A stretch of 45,747 bases of DNA from an uncultured Pseudomonadota bacterium (GTDB lineage: Bacteria; Pseudomonadota; Gammaproteobacteria; CAJXQU01). The translations under genes were made by a program, and so were the position numbers. Where the stretch lies: assembly GCA_913058255.1 (NCBI GenBank), contig CAJXQU010000018.1, forward strand, positions 1-45,747, read 5' to 3'. Position 1 is the first letter of the stretch; the number at the start of each line of letters is the position of its first letter. Shown piece after piece: positions 16,226-26,018 of the stretch. Under the pieces are notes generated by a model that did not search any database, was not told where the DNA came from, and saw only the letters and a list, made by a program, of their open reading frames with translations.

Positions 16226-17836
16226 TTATGCCAACTGATAGCGTTTATCGAATGGGATCACGATTCCATCTTTATCAAATGCTTCTTTTATCCGCATCCT
16301 CAACTCACGTTCAATCAACTCATGGCAACCCGGATTTACTTTTGTAACCGTACGGATCAAAAGTTCTGGGCCATTAAAATCTTCGATACCTTCAATTCTT
16401 GTTAATTCCAACACTTCATCATTACTTTCAAGGATATCAGCGCCGACCTTATTCAATACTGAGTAGACCTTATTTATATCCGATTCATGATCAACCCCGA
16501 CCGTTACCACGGCATTAGAATAGCTTCGTGAATAGGTAACAACATCATTCATATCGCCATTACGCAGAATAAATAATTGTCCATCTCTACCACGAACTTT
16601 TGTGGTTCTGAGGCCTATAGACTCAACCGTACCGATCGTTTCTTGAACTTCAATGTAATCACCGACTCGTAAGGTGTTCTCAAAAATAATAAAGAATCCT
16701 GAAAAAAGATCATTCACCAACGATTGAGCGCCAAGCCCGATGACCATGCCTAAGATCCCCGCTCCAGCCAATAATGGAATGGGATCAAATCCCAAGCCAC
16801 GTAAAATTAAAACGAAAATTATAAAATAAACACCCCAGCCTACAATATTCTTGAATAATGGAAATATTGTCGCATTCCTTTGTCGTACTTCTTCTGATGC
16901 ATCATCGTCGTTTGTCATCCGATCAATGAATAGGTTGATCACTTCGATAATAACTCTGCCGATAAAAAATAATCCAATGCCTTGAATAATCCCTGGGCCA
17001 TATTCTGCTAAATGTGAAATAAAATTCAGCTGTGAAAGAACCAGCGTTGCAACCACCGCATAAAGAATATATTCCAATGTCGATCTTAAAACGGGAACCA
17101 TATGTTTTAGGCGATCATAAAAATGGATGAGATCGCTAGTCTCTGCATAACGTTTACTTACGCCATCTAGGGTATCAACGATCACAGACATCACATTAAC
17201 TAACAACAAACCAATGGAAGTAATCAAATAGACTTTCAGAGCGATCAGAATATATTCACCAACAACCGGTGGTAAACCAAAAAGTAAGCTCGCCGTATAA
17301 AAAACCAGTAACCAAACAACCACTTTTTGAATTGAGCTTAAGCGTTTAAAAAAGAATGCTACGCTATCATCATTATCTTCAACCTGATCAAAATTGACGG
17401 CTTTGTCTGAAACAAAGTTAATCCATTTAGCATTGAACCGAATAAAGTAACGTGCGCCAATAACCAGCCCTACCACCTTCACAAAACTAATCGCTAAGCC
17501 TTTCCAGAATCCTGGTGGAATTTTTTGTATCCATTCAAATGTGAATTCCTTCAGATCATGTCCTAAGTACCATTGATAACTATTTATTCCGATAACAGCC
17601 AATAATAAGAAGAAAAATAAAAGCCTAAGAATAAATCTGAAAAATTTACAAAATCCAGAAATCTTTTTTTCATATCGAGCTAAAGATACAGTGGCTTGAG
17701 TACGATTCTGTATAAAACGTATCCCCATACTCAATATAAAATACAAGATAATCAGTGCCAGCAGTTCAAGACCAATTACAGTAAAGTTTTGTAATTGCGC
17801 ACTACCGAGATCAAATCTCTCTATCCATTCTTTCAT
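16226..17836 (-). CDS. Mechanosensitive channel, MscS family (long form)
   Basis: A 536-residue protein with several N-terminal membrane helices (about 20-45, 65-90, 110-130, 175-225, 260-300) and then the conserved MscS core near residues 350-395: GAGILGMVIGLGAQSLV is the pore helix TM3, followed by GFFIIFENTLRVGDYIEV, where the beta domain starts. The C-terminal part matches the MscS cytosolic cage (VRGRDGQLFILRNGDM). It opens on membrane tension to release osmolytes. The extra N-terminal helices put it with the larger YbdG/YnaI-like forms. Confidence 0.93.
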   Translation of the reverse strand: MKEWIERFDLGSAQLQNFTVIGLELLALIILYFILSMGIRFIQNRTQATVSLARYEKKISGFCKFFRFILRLLFFFLLLAVIGINSYQWYLGHDLKEFTFEWIQKIPPGFWKGLAISFVKVVGLVIGARYFIRFNAKWINFVSDKAVNFDQVEDNDDSVAFFFKRLSSIQKVVVWLLVFYTASLLFGLPPVVGEYILIALKVYLITSIGLLLVNVMSVIVDTLDGVSKRYAETSDLIHFYDRLKHMVPVLRSTLEYILYAVVATLVLSQLNFISHLAEYGPGIIQGIGLFFIGRVIIEVINLFIDRMTNDDDASEEVRQRNATIFPLFKNIVGWGVYFIIFVLILRGLGFDPIPLLAGAGILGMVIGLGAQSLVNDLFSGFFIIFENTLRVGDYIEVQETIGTVESIGLRTTKVRGRDGQLFILRNGDMNDVVTYSRSYSNAVVTVGVDHESDINKVYSVLNKVGADILESNDEVLELTRIEGIEDFNGPELLIRTVTKVNPGCHELIERELRMRIKEAFDKDGIVIPFDKRYQLA

Positions 17837-18039
17837 TCATCAATCCCCAAAAGTTTTATTATTAAGCAGATTGTAGTGATGAATAACAAGTACAACAAGG
17901 GAAGTCTATTTTGGTTAGGTAGTTCTAGCGGTAAAATGAAGCCTGTAGAGTAAATACCCTTTATCCCAACCCCAGTTCAAGAGTGCAAATTTTTCAATCA
18001 ACTTGCCATTGGCTTGAGTTTGTCGGCAGGAACAACATA

Positions 18040-18083
18040 AAAAAGAAATGTTGGTACAGACTTTCAAACTCAGTCTGTACCAA
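18040..18083 (-). terminator. Strong terminator after the TRAP binding-protein gene
   Basis: A perfect 12-bp stem (TTGGTACAGACT with AGTCTGTACCAA, 9-nt loop) at 18051-18083. Read on the minus strand it is followed by CATTTCTTTTTT. It lies 16 bp after the stop codon. Confidence 0.85.
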
Positions 18084-18099
18084 GAATACTCAATTTCGT

Positions 18100-19188
18100 T
18101 TAATGAATACTTTCTGTTATGGCTTTCAATTCAGCATTTTTTTCACTAAATGCTTTATAGTTTTCATAGACTTTTTTGAAAGCGGGATCTTTTTCAGCTT
18201 CTTCTAACAGTGTTTCTTCAGTGAGTCGTTTGAACTCAGCAAGCACTTCCTTCGGAAATTTAAGAATTTCTATATGAGTATGCTTCTCTTTTATCTCTTG
18301 CAAGGCTTCTTGGTTTCTTGCTTCAAATTCGGCATGCATCCAAACATTGTTTGCAGCGGCGGCTACTTCGACAATCTTTTGCAGATCTGGAGACAAACTA
18401 TCCCAAGCGACTTGGTTGATCAATAGTTCTAGAGAAGTACCAGGTTCATGCCAGCCAGGATAGTAATAATACTTCGCCGCACGATGCAGGCCTAAACGTA
18501 AATCATGATATGGCCCAACCCACTCAGTCGCATCAATCGTGTTTCTTTCTAATGCCGTGTAAAGTTCGCTGGCAGCCATAAGGATAGGGTTACCGCCAGC
18601 CTTAGCTAACACCTTACCGCCTAAGCCCGGGATGCGCATTTTCAACCCTTTTAAATCTTCCGTTGATTCTATTTTCTTATTAAACCAACCTCCCATTTGC
18701 GCCCCCGTATTTCCTAATGGAAAAGCCTTCAGCTTAAATGAAGCATAATTTTCATTCCAAAGCTTGAGGCCATCACCCGCATAATGCCAAGCATCAGCAC
18801 CAGAAGCCGGCATACCAAAAGGTACGGTAGACATAAACTGTACCGCAGGAACCTTGCCTGACCAGTAGTAAGCACCACCGTGCCCCATCTCGACTTGGCC
18901 TTGTTGAACCGCATCAAATACGCCAAGTGGTGGAACCAGTTCTCCGCCCGCAAAAACGTTTATATCAAGCCGGCCATTACTCATTATTTTAACGTCTTTA
19001 GCAAAACGTTCCGCACCCGTTTGAAAGATAGGAAAGTTCGCAGGCCACGTTGTCACCATTTTCCATTTATACGTTTTATTGGCTTTCGTCGGCTCATCAC
19101 TTGAACCGGCTGTTTGCTCATTACAACCGACCAGCAAGCTCATCGCTAAAACTAATCCTACTACTGTAAATTTATTATTCTTTCTCAT
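18100..19188 (-). CDS. TRAP-type substrate-binding lipoprotein (DctP family, TakP-like)
   Basis: A protein of about 362 residues. The signal ends in the lipobox LLVGC, so it is a lipoprotein rather than a free periplasmic protein. The DctP fold is shown by GLKMRIPGLGGKVLAKAGG (the Arg binds the ligand carboxylate) and by IDATEWVGPYHDLRLGLH and YYYPGWHEPGTS, which closely resemble alpha-keto-acid-binding TakP. The open frame begins at 19239, but the ATG at 19188 has GAGGGG 6 nt upstream and starts the signal peptide. No membrane subunits (DctQ/DctM) are near, so it is an orphan. It starts 11 bp after uvrD and is probably transcribed with it. Confidence 0.92.
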   Translation of the reverse strand: MRKNNKFTVVGLVLAMSLLVGCNEQTAGSSDEPTKANKTYKWKMVTTWPANFPIFQTGAERFAKDVKIMSNGRLDINVFAGGELVPPLGVFDAVQQGQVEMGHGGAYYWSGKVPAVQFMSTVPFGMPASGADAWHYAGDGLKLWNENYASFKLKAFPLGNTGAQMGGWFNKKIESTEDLKGLKMRIPGLGGKVLAKAGGNPILMAASELYTALERNTIDATEWVGPYHDLRLGLHRAAKYYYYPGWHEPGTSLELLINQVAWDSLSPDLQKIVEVAAAANNVWMHAEFEARNQEALQEIKEKHTHIEILKFPKEVLAEFKRLTEETLLEEAEKDPAFKKVYENYKAFSEKNAELKAITESIH

Positions 19189-19199
19189 CACTTTTCCCC

Positions 19200-21368
19200 T
19201 CAAACCATTTGTAAATCGGCATAGGCTGCAACCAGCCATTTTGTACCCACTTCTTCAAAGTTCACCTGTACTCTTGTATGGCTACCACTCCCTTCAAGAT
19301 TTAAAATGACACCCTGCCCAAACGTATTGTGGGAAACACGCTGGCCAAGCCCAAGACCTTGTTTGTGAGGCTCTTCATCAAAATACTCATCTGATGAAGA
19401 AGATGATTCAGGATTTCCAAATCGTACTGAAGAAATCAATTCTCGTGGAATTTCACGAATAAACCGAGATACTTGTGGATAGGTTTCTTGGCCATATAGT
19501 CTGCGAACTTCGGCGTGGGTGAGTATTAGCTTCTTCATCGCTCGCGTCATTCCAACATAACAAAGTCGACGCTCCTCTTCGAGCTGACGGATATCATCTT
19601 TGCTCCGTTGATGTGGAAATAAGCCTTCCTCCATACCCGTTAAAAATACCAACGGATACTCTAAACCTTTCGCTGCATGTAGGGTCATTAACTGTATGCT
19701 ATCTTCATAAATATCGGCCTGCCCTTCGCCCGCTTCTAATGCCGCATGAGCAAGAAACTCAGACATCGGATCCATTCGAGGTTCATCATCGTCCGTAGGA
19801 GGTGCTTCAAATTCTTGAGCGGCGGTAACCAATTCTTCCAAATTTTCGATACGATCTTCGGCCTTGCCTGAAGTATCTTTTTTGTAATGTGCGATCAAGC
19901 CACTGCGCTTAATAATCGCGTCAAGTACTTCATGTAACTCTTCAGTATTCTCAATGTCCAAGGTCATGCTGTCGATCAGGTTGATAAAATTCTGAAAGGC
20001 ATTTAGCGCACGCCCTGTTAGCAACTTATTTTCAAGAATATCGGTCATTGCTTGCCACAGAGAAATATTATTTTCTCTAGCCTTAGCGCGAACCGCTTCG
20101 ACGCTACGGTTTCCAATACCGCGCGTTGGCGTGTTTATAATCCGCTCAAATGCAGTGTCATCACTGCGGAAAGCAGACAATCGTAAATAGGCTAATGCAT
20201 CTTTGACCTCGGCACGTTCATAAAAACGAAAACCGCCATGCACACGATACGGTACATTGTTACGTCGCAAGTGATCTTCAAACACCCGTGACTGTGCACT
20301 GGTTCGGTACAACACGGCAGCTTCATCAAAACGATGACCTTCGCGGTGCCAGTCCATTACGTTTTCAATGATAAAACGCGCTTCTTCCTGCTCGTTATAA
20401 GCCGTGTAAATCGGGATCAGCTCGCCTTCCTCACCATCCGTCCATAACTCTTTCCCGATCCGCCCAGAATTATTTGCAATCAATGCGTTAGCCGCAGCAA
20501 GAATCGTCGCGGTTGATCGATAGTTTTGTTCTAAACGCACTAGCTCAGTGTCACGAAACTCATCCTGAAAACGTTGCATGTTTTCAATCTGCGCACCACG
20601 CCAACTATAGATAGACTGATCATCATCACCAACCACGAACATATTGCCTTCATGGCCATTGAGTAATTTCAACCAGCGATATTGAATGGTATTTGTATCT
20701 TGAAATTCGTCAACCAAGACATGGCGGAAGCGATCTTGATAATGACGGCGTAAATGTTCGTTATCACGAAACAATTCGTATGCTCGTAATAATAACTCAG
20801 CAAAATCTACTAAGCCTGATCGAGCACACTGCTCTTCGTAGGCTCGATAAACATGCACCATCTGTTCAAGATGAAAATCATCATCACTACTAATATCTTT
20901 CGGTCTTAAACCTTCGTCTTTCTGACCATTAATAAACCACTGGACCTCTCGTGGCGGCCACTTTGATTCATCCAACGCCATCGCCCGCAACAGTCGTCGG
21001 ATCATGCGATATTGATCATCGCTGTCCATGATCTGAAAATTTTGAACGAGATTAGCTTCTTTCCAATGTGCACGAAGCAAACGGTGAGAGATCCCATGAA
21101 AGGTTCCTACCCACATCGCACCTGCAGAGTAGCCGAGCAATTGCTCTAAACGACCCCGCATTTCTCCGGCAGCTTTGTTGGTAAACGTGACCGAAAGAAT
21201 ACTATTTGGCCTAGCTTGATTGGTTTCTATATACCAAGCGATGCGATGAATAAGCACCCTCGTTTTACCACTACCGGCTCCCGCAAGCACCAGCAGGTTG
21301 CCAGCATCAGCAGCAACCGCTAATCGTTGAGCATCATTCAGCGGATCAAGTATATGAGAAACATCCAT
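19200..21368 (-). CDS. uvrD: DNA helicase II (UvrD)
   Basis: A 722-residue SF1A 3'-5' helicase for nucleotide-excision and mismatch repair. Motifs are in order: Walker A AGAGSGKTRV (residue ~30), VDEFQDTN (motif II), GDDDQSIYSWRGA (III), LEQNYRS (IV), LMTLHAAKGLEYP (V) and EEERRLCYVGMTRA (VI). The C-terminal LGLGQRVSHNTFGQGVILNL is the Tudor-like domain that binds RNA polymerase in UvrD/PcrA. Length is normal. gcvH lies 36 bp upstream on the same strand, and the TRAP protein gene lies directly downstream. Confidence 0.98.
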   Translation of the reverse strand: MDVSHILDPLNDAQRLAVAADAGNLLVLAGAGSGKTRVLIHRIAWYIETNQARPNSILSVTFTNKAAGEMRGRLEQLLGYSAGAMWVGTFHGISHRLLRAHWKEANLVQNFQIMDSDDQYRMIRRLLRAMALDESKWPPREVQWFINGQKDEGLRPKDISSDDDFHLEQMVHVYRAYEEQCARSGLVDFAELLLRAYELFRDNEHLRRHYQDRFRHVLVDEFQDTNTIQYRWLKLLNGHEGNMFVVGDDDQSIYSWRGAQIENMQRFQDEFRDTELVRLEQNYRSTATILAAANALIANNSGRIGKELWTDGEEGELIPIYTAYNEQEEARFIIENVMDWHREGHRFDEAAVLYRTSAQSRVFEDHLRRNNVPYRVHGGFRFYERAEVKDALAYLRLSAFRSDDTAFERIINTPTRGIGNRSVEAVRAKARENNISLWQAMTDILENKLLTGRALNAFQNFINLIDSMTLDIENTEELHEVLDAIIKRSGLIAHYKKDTSGKAEDRIENLEELVTAAQEFEAPPTDDDEPRMDPMSEFLAHAALEAGEGQADIYEDSIQLMTLHAAKGLEYPLVFLTGMEEGLFPHQRSKDDIRQLEEERRLCYVGMTRAMKKLILTHAEVRRLYGQETYPQVSRFIREIPRELISSVRFGNPESSSSSDEYFDEEPHKQGLGLGQRVSHNTFGQGVILNLEGSGSHTRVQVNFEEVGTKWLVAAYADLQMV

Positions 21369-21404
21369 GATTTAGGTTGGAACTATAAAGTGGGCTATAG
21401 ACAA

Positions 21405-21791
21405 TTACTCTTCGATAAATGCTTTGTAAGCATCAGCATCCATCAAATTTTCAATTTCACTCTCATCTTCTGGTTGTAAAGTAAAAATCCAACCTGTGTC
21501 ATAAGGTGATGTATTGATCAACTCAGGACTATCTTCTAACTCACTATTAGCCTCTGTGATCTCCCCAGATAATGGACAAATCAGATCAGAAGCTGATTTT
21601 ACCGACTCAACTAAAGAACATTCAGAATCAGTAACATAAGTAGCGCCAACTTCTGGCAACTCTACAAACACAAGATCACCCAATGCTGCTTGAGCATAAT
21701 CCGTAATACCTACTCGGACAGAACCATCTTCTTGTAACATCAACCACTCGTGGCTTTCTGAGTATCTTAAATCTTCAGGTATATCGCTCAT
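21405..21791 (-). CDS. gcvH: Glycine cleavage system H protein
   Basis: A 128-residue lipoyl-carrier protein. It shuttles the aminomethyl group between the P and T proteins of glycine cleavage. The lipoylation site is Lys65 in SLVESVKSASDL; the N-terminal RYSESHEWL and GITDYAQAALGDLVFVELP are diagnostic. Neither gcvT nor gcvP is in the window, so this gene stands apart from its system, upstream of uvrD. Confidence 0.97.
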   Translation of the reverse strand: MSDIPEDLRYSESHEWLMLQEDGSVRVGITDYAQAALGDLVFVELPEVGATYVTDSECSLVESVKSASDLICPLSGEITEANSELEDSPELINTSPYDTGWIFTLQPEDESEIENLMDADAYKAFIEE

Positions 21792-21891
21792 CCTTCTTCT
21801 CCATATGCAATTTTGTTCGGCCGGAATTATGACATTGGTTTTCTATGAAAACCATCCATGCTCATGCTAAATTGCGTTTATAATCACAATT

Positions 21892-22302
21892 ATGACTTTT
21901 AAATTACATCCTCAACTAAAAAAAGACTGTATTAACCTCGGCGAGTTCAAACTTTGCAGTGTTCTTTTAATGAACGACCGCCGCTATCCTTGGTTTATAT
22001 TAGTACCGCAATGTTCTGACACTTTAGAAATATTTCAGCTTTCAGAATCAGATCAATTACAGCTACGTAAAGAGTCGATCTACCTAACGCAAAAGCTATC
22101 CGAGCTTTTCAACGCCGATAAAATGAACACCGCCGCGCTTGGTAACATCGTCCCACAGCTGCATATTCACCATGTTGTCCGTTATAAAGATGATCCTGCT
22201 TGGCCTGCACCCATTTGGGGCATTGGTGAAGCCATTAAATATTCGACTGATGAGCTAGCAAACCTTCACATCAGGATTAAAGGCTTGATCGCCGCTTTAT
22301 AA
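21892..22302 (+). CDS. HIT-domain protein
   Basis: A 136-residue protein of the histidine-triad superfamily, whose members hydrolyse or transfer nucleotide phosphoramidates and related nucleotides. It shows MNDRRYPWFILVPQ at the substrate-binding side and the triad segment VPQLHIHHVVRY, close to the canonical H-x-H-x-H. Divergent from gcvH; its last 6 bases overlap the end of the convergent acyltransferase gene. Confidence 0.9.
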   Translation: MTFKLHPQLKKDCINLGEFKLCSVLLMNDRRYPWFILVPQCSDTLEIFQLSESDQLQLRKESIYLTQKLSELFNADKMNTAALGNIVPQLHIHHVVRYKDDPAWPAPIWGIGEAIKYSTDELANLHIRIKGLIAAL

Positions 22303-23337
22303 GGTTTCGACTTTTCGATAGTGAGAATTCTGATTGAGGAATTTCTTTTCAATAAAGTGCCATGACAGGTAGGCGGCGAACATAACGCTCAACACAAGCG
22401 CAGCAAGAGCCAAGAAAGGGTTGGAATCAAAATAACCTAGCTGAATAAAAAGTTGCGTTAAAGGAAAGTGCCAGATATAGATCCCAAATGAAAAGTCTCC
22501 AAATCTTCCCCAATTACCTACATATTTAAAAATCAGTGCGCCATAAATAACCATGACCGCTAACGATGCCGGATAAAAAAAGTACAAGCCCATCGCTTTT
22601 GAGGCCGTAAACACCAAAACTCCAACCACGAAGATCAATGTTGAATGCTTACTGAAACGATCAAAGCCATAATAGAGAAATGCCCCAGAAATAAAAAAAG
22701 ACATTTGTCCCGGTAGCTGCCTTTCCAGAATTAAATATAAACCGTTGCCTGTTTTTTGTTCAAGATAGACCATCGTCAGTGAGTAAATAGTCGCTATCAC
22801 GTAAATACTAGTCATCACTAGCCATTTATTAACCTTTGTGAATAAAAAGATAACGATGGGTACAGAAAAATAAAACATCACCTCAACCTTAATCGTCCAC
22901 AAAGCTCCATTAACTGCGGACATAAAATTTTCTTCAAAAACACCGGGCAAACTGTGCTGTAAAAAATTTAAAGTCACCATATTCATCACAATGTACTTCA
23001 ACCATGCAAAAGAAAAATAGTGATTAAAATCAAAAGAAGATATGCAGAAAAAAGCTATAGAACAGATCAAAATTACAGCGATATAGGCAGGAGCGACTCT
23101 TCGGAGCCTTTTCAAAAAGTAACTTTTAATTGATGGCGAATTTTCGTAACTCATGAAAATTAAAAATCCACTAACAACAAAAAATGCATCTACAGCAAAC
23201 TCTGCACTCAAATATATCCCCAAACCAGTCAATTCAGGAAGTTGCGTAAGGACACTCACATGATAGAAAAAGACAATAATAGCCAATGAAAATCTAACAA
23301 GATCAAAATTATTCTTTTTTATAGCAGCTGCTGTCAT
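22297..23337 (-). CDS. Acyltransferase 3 family membrane protein
   Basis: A 346-residue protein with about ten membrane helices. Signatures of the acyltransferase-3 family are FDLVRFSLAIIVFFYHVSVL (catalytic His), VSGFLIFMSY, the SYFLKRLRRVAPAYI basic motif, and FGIYIWHFPLTQLF. It probably adds an acetyl or other acyl group to a polysaccharide or lipid at the outer face of the inner membrane; there is no attached SGNH domain. It starts 24 bp after the PepSY gene, so it may be the fourth gene of that transcript. Confidence 0.93.
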   Translation of the reverse strand: MTAAAIKKNNFDLVRFSLAIIVFFYHVSVLTQLPELTGLGIYLSAEFAVDAFFVVSGFLIFMSYENSPSIKSYFLKRLRRVAPAYIAVILICSIAFFCISSFDFNHYFSFAWLKYIVMNMVTLNFLQHSLPGVFEENFMSAVNGALWTIKVEVMFYFSVPIVIFLFTKVNKWLVMTSIYVIATIYSLTMVYLEQKTGNGLYLILERQLPGQMSFFISGAFLYYGFDRFSKHSTLIFVVGVLVFTASKAMGLYFFYPASLAVMVIYGALIFKYVGNWGRFGDFSFGIYIWHFPLTQLFIQLGYFDSNPFLALAALVLSVMFAAYLSWHFIEKKFLNQNSHYRKVETL

Positions 23338-23361
23338 ATTGGCGTCAGTCGTTTGATCGGA

Positions 23362-24099
23362 TTATTGCTTTCTTGTTTTTGACCACATCCACACCCCCGT
23401 TATGGCCAAAATCAAAAAGAGTAATGCCGCAGCATCGACTAAATAAACGCCCCAACTGCCTAATATGCGACCGCTGTGTAAATCAAGCAGAACTCTCTCT
23501 AATGACAAGCCTTTACCACGATAAGCTTTCGCTAACTTGGCTTTTAGTGGCTCATTTATGATTGATTCTGTTGACCACTTAATATTCGAACTCGTACTCG
23601 GACTTTCTAACCATTCCAACGTATCCAGATCAGTTGAGTATTCACCGTGAGCTGCGTAGACGATCAACTTATTCTTAGAGCTCAGGCCGATACGCTCCAT
23701 TCCAGCTGGCACGCCTTCACTGCCTGTGAGTTTTTCGATCAGCTGTCCATCTTGCTCTAGTAATAATATTTCACCTGAAATTGCGACGATAACCGTGCCT
23801 GCTAATTCTACTGCGCCGAAGAGCTGATCTGCCTGCTCTTCTAACTCGGTAGCATTAAAGTAAAGTCGATCCGCTAACAGAGTTACCTGATGGTTTTTCG
23901 TTGCAAAACTGCTGGGGTCTTTCGGGAGAGATATGTTATACAGATCCATCCAGATGGATGAACCTACAAACCTCTGATCTAGTTTTAGTCGTTCTGTATG
24001 ATTTAAAGCGAGCCCTGTGATGGTCAGTATGACCACAAAAATCGCACTGCTAACTCCGAGTGTTCGATGCCACTTTCTTAGTTTACGATAGGTCTTCAT
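23362..24099 (-). CDS. PepSY-associated membrane protein
   Basis: A 245-residue protein with a TM helix at about 15-33 and another at 218-240, and a periplasmic part between. WHRTLGVSS and LDLHSGRILGSWGVYLVD are typical of the PepSY-TM family, whose conserved histidines (near 11, 34 and 208) may hold heme or help electron transfer. Its ATG shares one base with the stop of the FMN-binding gene, which implies translational coupling. With the flavoprotein and porin it looks like a flavin-based reductive metal-uptake module. Confidence 0.85.
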   Translation of the reverse strand: MKTYRKLRKWHRTLGVSSAIFVVILTITGLALNHTERLKLDQRFVGSSIWMDLYNISLPKDPSSFATKNHQVTLLADRLYFNATELEEQADQLFGAVELAGTVIVAISGEILLLEQDGQLIEKLTGSEGVPAGMERIGLSSKNKLIVYAAHGEYSTDLDTLEWLESPSTSSNIKWSTESIINEPLKAKLAKAYRGKGLSLERVLLDLHSGRILGSWGVYLVDAAALLFLILAITGVWMWSKTRKQ

Positions 24100-24632
24100 T
24101 ATTGCCTGCTCGGTAAATTGAGCACATGTTTATGCAAAAGGATAGAAATCCTTGCCAGCTTTTTCATCGCTCTCACCGATAAGGTCGCGCCTGAAATGCC
24201 ATCAATGGATCGATCGAGATCATTGCGTGCATCTAAACCTGCGCCTTTGAATTGATCCGTAAAAAAGGGGTAACGGATTTCGCCGCCCCGACTTTCACGA
24301 AATTTCAAAACTTTTAATTGCTCGATCTTACCCGCATTTACCACAAGTCCGGTCGTGATCGGTTTTGTTTTACCAATTTCTTCGAGGATCCAAACCGAGC
24401 GCTCGTCTTGCAACCAATATCTTAACCGGCTGCCTCGGATTTTATGTCCCAGTATTTTCTTGATCTGGGCTTTTAGATCAGCATCCAATTTCAGTCGTTG
24501 TCGATCTGGCGCTTCTCCGGCAAATACCTCACTTAAAAATAGATCAATATCTTGGCGCTGATCTAATGCCATCGCTGAATTGATCAGCAGGCAACTGAAA
24601 AGGAAGAGGGTTATTGAGAGCTGCTTTTTCAT
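24099..24632 (-). CDS. Periplasmic FMN-binding domain protein
   Basis: A 177-residue protein with signal peptide (1-22). The C-terminal half is an FMN-binding domain with the flavinylation motif DGISGAT (residues 144-150); in this family ApbE attaches FMN to the Thr. It should receive electrons in the periplasm and is likely to pass them with the PepSY protein whose start overlaps its stop. Such domains occur in extracytoplasmic metal reduction and electron-transfer systems. No apbE gene is seen in the window. Confidence 0.9.
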   Translation of the reverse strand: MKKQLSITLFLFSCLLINSAMALDQRQDIDLFLSEVFAGEAPDRQRLKLDADLKAQIKKILGHKIRGSRLRYWLQDERSVWILEEIGKTKPITTGLVVNAGKIEQLKVLKFRESRGGEIRYPFFTDQFKGAGLDARNDLDRSIDGISGATLSVRAMKKLARISILLHKHVLNLPSRQ

Positions 24633-24674
24633 TCTGTTTATTTATTTTTTGTAGCGGTATGGTCTCATACAAAA

Positions 24675-24695
24675 CGGGACACTATAAAGTGCCCG
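24675..24695 (-). terminator. Terminator or attenuator between porin and FMN genes
   Basis: On the minus strand CGGGCACT-TTAT-AGTGTCCCG (one bulged T) is followed by TTTTGT. It lies 30 bp after the porin stop codon and 42 bp before the FMN-binding gene. A partial terminator here would give much porin and less of the redox proteins. Confidence 0.55.
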
Positions 24696-24725
24696 AATCT
24701 TAGGTTAAGGATCTCAGACTTTCAA

Positions 24726-25946
24726 CTAGAACTGATAACCAATGCCTAGGTTGAAACCATCATGATCGCCAGCTTTCTCATTTTGGAACTGATAATCAAA
24801 CTTGAAGACCACATCTTCAACAGGCCAGTAGTTCAAACCAATATCAACTTGCTCGTTGTCATCAGCATTACCGCCAGCTTTATTATTCCACTCTTGGTAG
24901 CGGACAAACACACCAGCTTCACCAATCGGAGTACGGAATTTATAGGAAGGCTCGATGTAGAAACCTGTCTGACGATCAGCGCCTATTGCTGCTGGGCCTG
25001 TCAATGCAGGGCCATCATCCAACCACCAGCTTGCATACAAAGCACGTAGACCGAAACCATTACGCTCAAAATCAATATGTGCTTCTAACAGGTTTGCACT
25101 GATGTCCTCTGTTTGTGTGAGATCTTGCTGATACTGTCCGGTGACACCAATCTCTAAACCAGGAACGCCTGTGTAACGAATACGACCCGTAAGAGCGCCA
25201 TTTTCAGCCACCGCTTTCGCCACTTTTTGACGACCGTTACGAATTTTATAAGAGTTCGCAGCGGATGTTTCTAAACCAGAACTCAGCATAACGTCATACT
25301 TCCAACCCGGTGAAACTTCGCCATTCAAACCAATACCTGCTTCCCACCATGTGGCAGGAATTATATCTTTCTCTACAGAGTTACGTTCAACACCGTAAAA
25401 AGTTGGTGGCTCATGCGTTTCATTGATCAGACCAACAGGTACGAGATATAAACCTGCTTTTACGTGATTCGTTGCATTAATATCATACTCAAGATACGCC
25501 TGCTCTAACTCAACTTCACCTGGCTTATCATCACCAGCCAACGCATGTTCAACTTCTAGCTCGGAGAAAAAACGCCACTTATCAGAAAATTCATGACCAA
25601 AGAACAGAACAAAACGATGCAGATCAACTGAATCCGTTTTACCGTCAAGGTTGTTATAGTGCAGCTCACCATAACCACCAACAGTCGTATTCTCGCCTAA
25701 CAACGAACCACTAGATTCTTCGACTTCTTCAACCGCTACGGTATTAGCGGCGACTTTTTCTTCTGTCGCGACTACTTTTTGTTCCGTGTTATCCAACTTA
25801 GACTTCAGCGTTTCGATAGTTTCTTGCTGCTGTTGGATAATTTTCCACATTTCTTCAGGACTCGGTGCTGATTCGGCGATAGCGACTTCTGCTAGGCCCA
25901 TTCCTAAAGTTAGCGCGATCGCGCTGCTGATCAATTTCATTTTCAT
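24726..25946 (-). CDS. Outer-membrane porin with N-terminal coiled coil
   Basis: A 406-residue protein. Signal peptide 1-24; residues 30-75 form a coiled coil (EEMWKIIQQQQETIETLKSK), which suggests a trimeric porin; the rest has alternating beta strands and ends in phenylalanine (GIGYQF), the outer-membrane sorting signal. The start of the barrel, GGYGELHYNNLDGK, and VDLHRFVLFFGHEF are common in carbohydrate/phosphate-selective-like porins of marine gammaproteobacteria. The promoter carries a Fur box, so an iron-related substrate is likely. Two inverted repeats lie in the leader. Confidence 0.9.
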   Translation of the reverse strand: MKMKLISSAIALTLGMGLAEVAIAESAPSPEEMWKIIQQQQETIETLKSKLDNTEQKVVATEEKVAANTVAVEEVEESSGSLLGENTTVGGYGELHYNNLDGKTDSVDLHRFVLFFGHEFSDKWRFFSELEVEHALAGDDKPGEVELEQAYLEYDINATNHVKAGLYLVPVGLINETHEPPTFYGVERNSVEKDIIPATWWEAGIGLNGEVSPGWKYDVMLSSGLETSAANSYKIRNGRQKVAKAVAENGALTGRIRYTGVPGLEIGVTGQYQQDLTQTEDISANLLEAHIDFERNGFGLRALYASWWLDDGPALTGPAAIGADRQTGFYIEPSYKFRTPIGEAGVFVRYQEWNNKAGGNADDNEQVDIGLNYWPVEDVVFKFDYQFQNEKAGDHDGFNLGIGYQF

Positions 25947-26018
25947 AAAAACCTCATTGTTCCAATTATATAAAGCACATACGTAACAAATCCTAATATC
26001 CTCGATAGGATTAATAGA

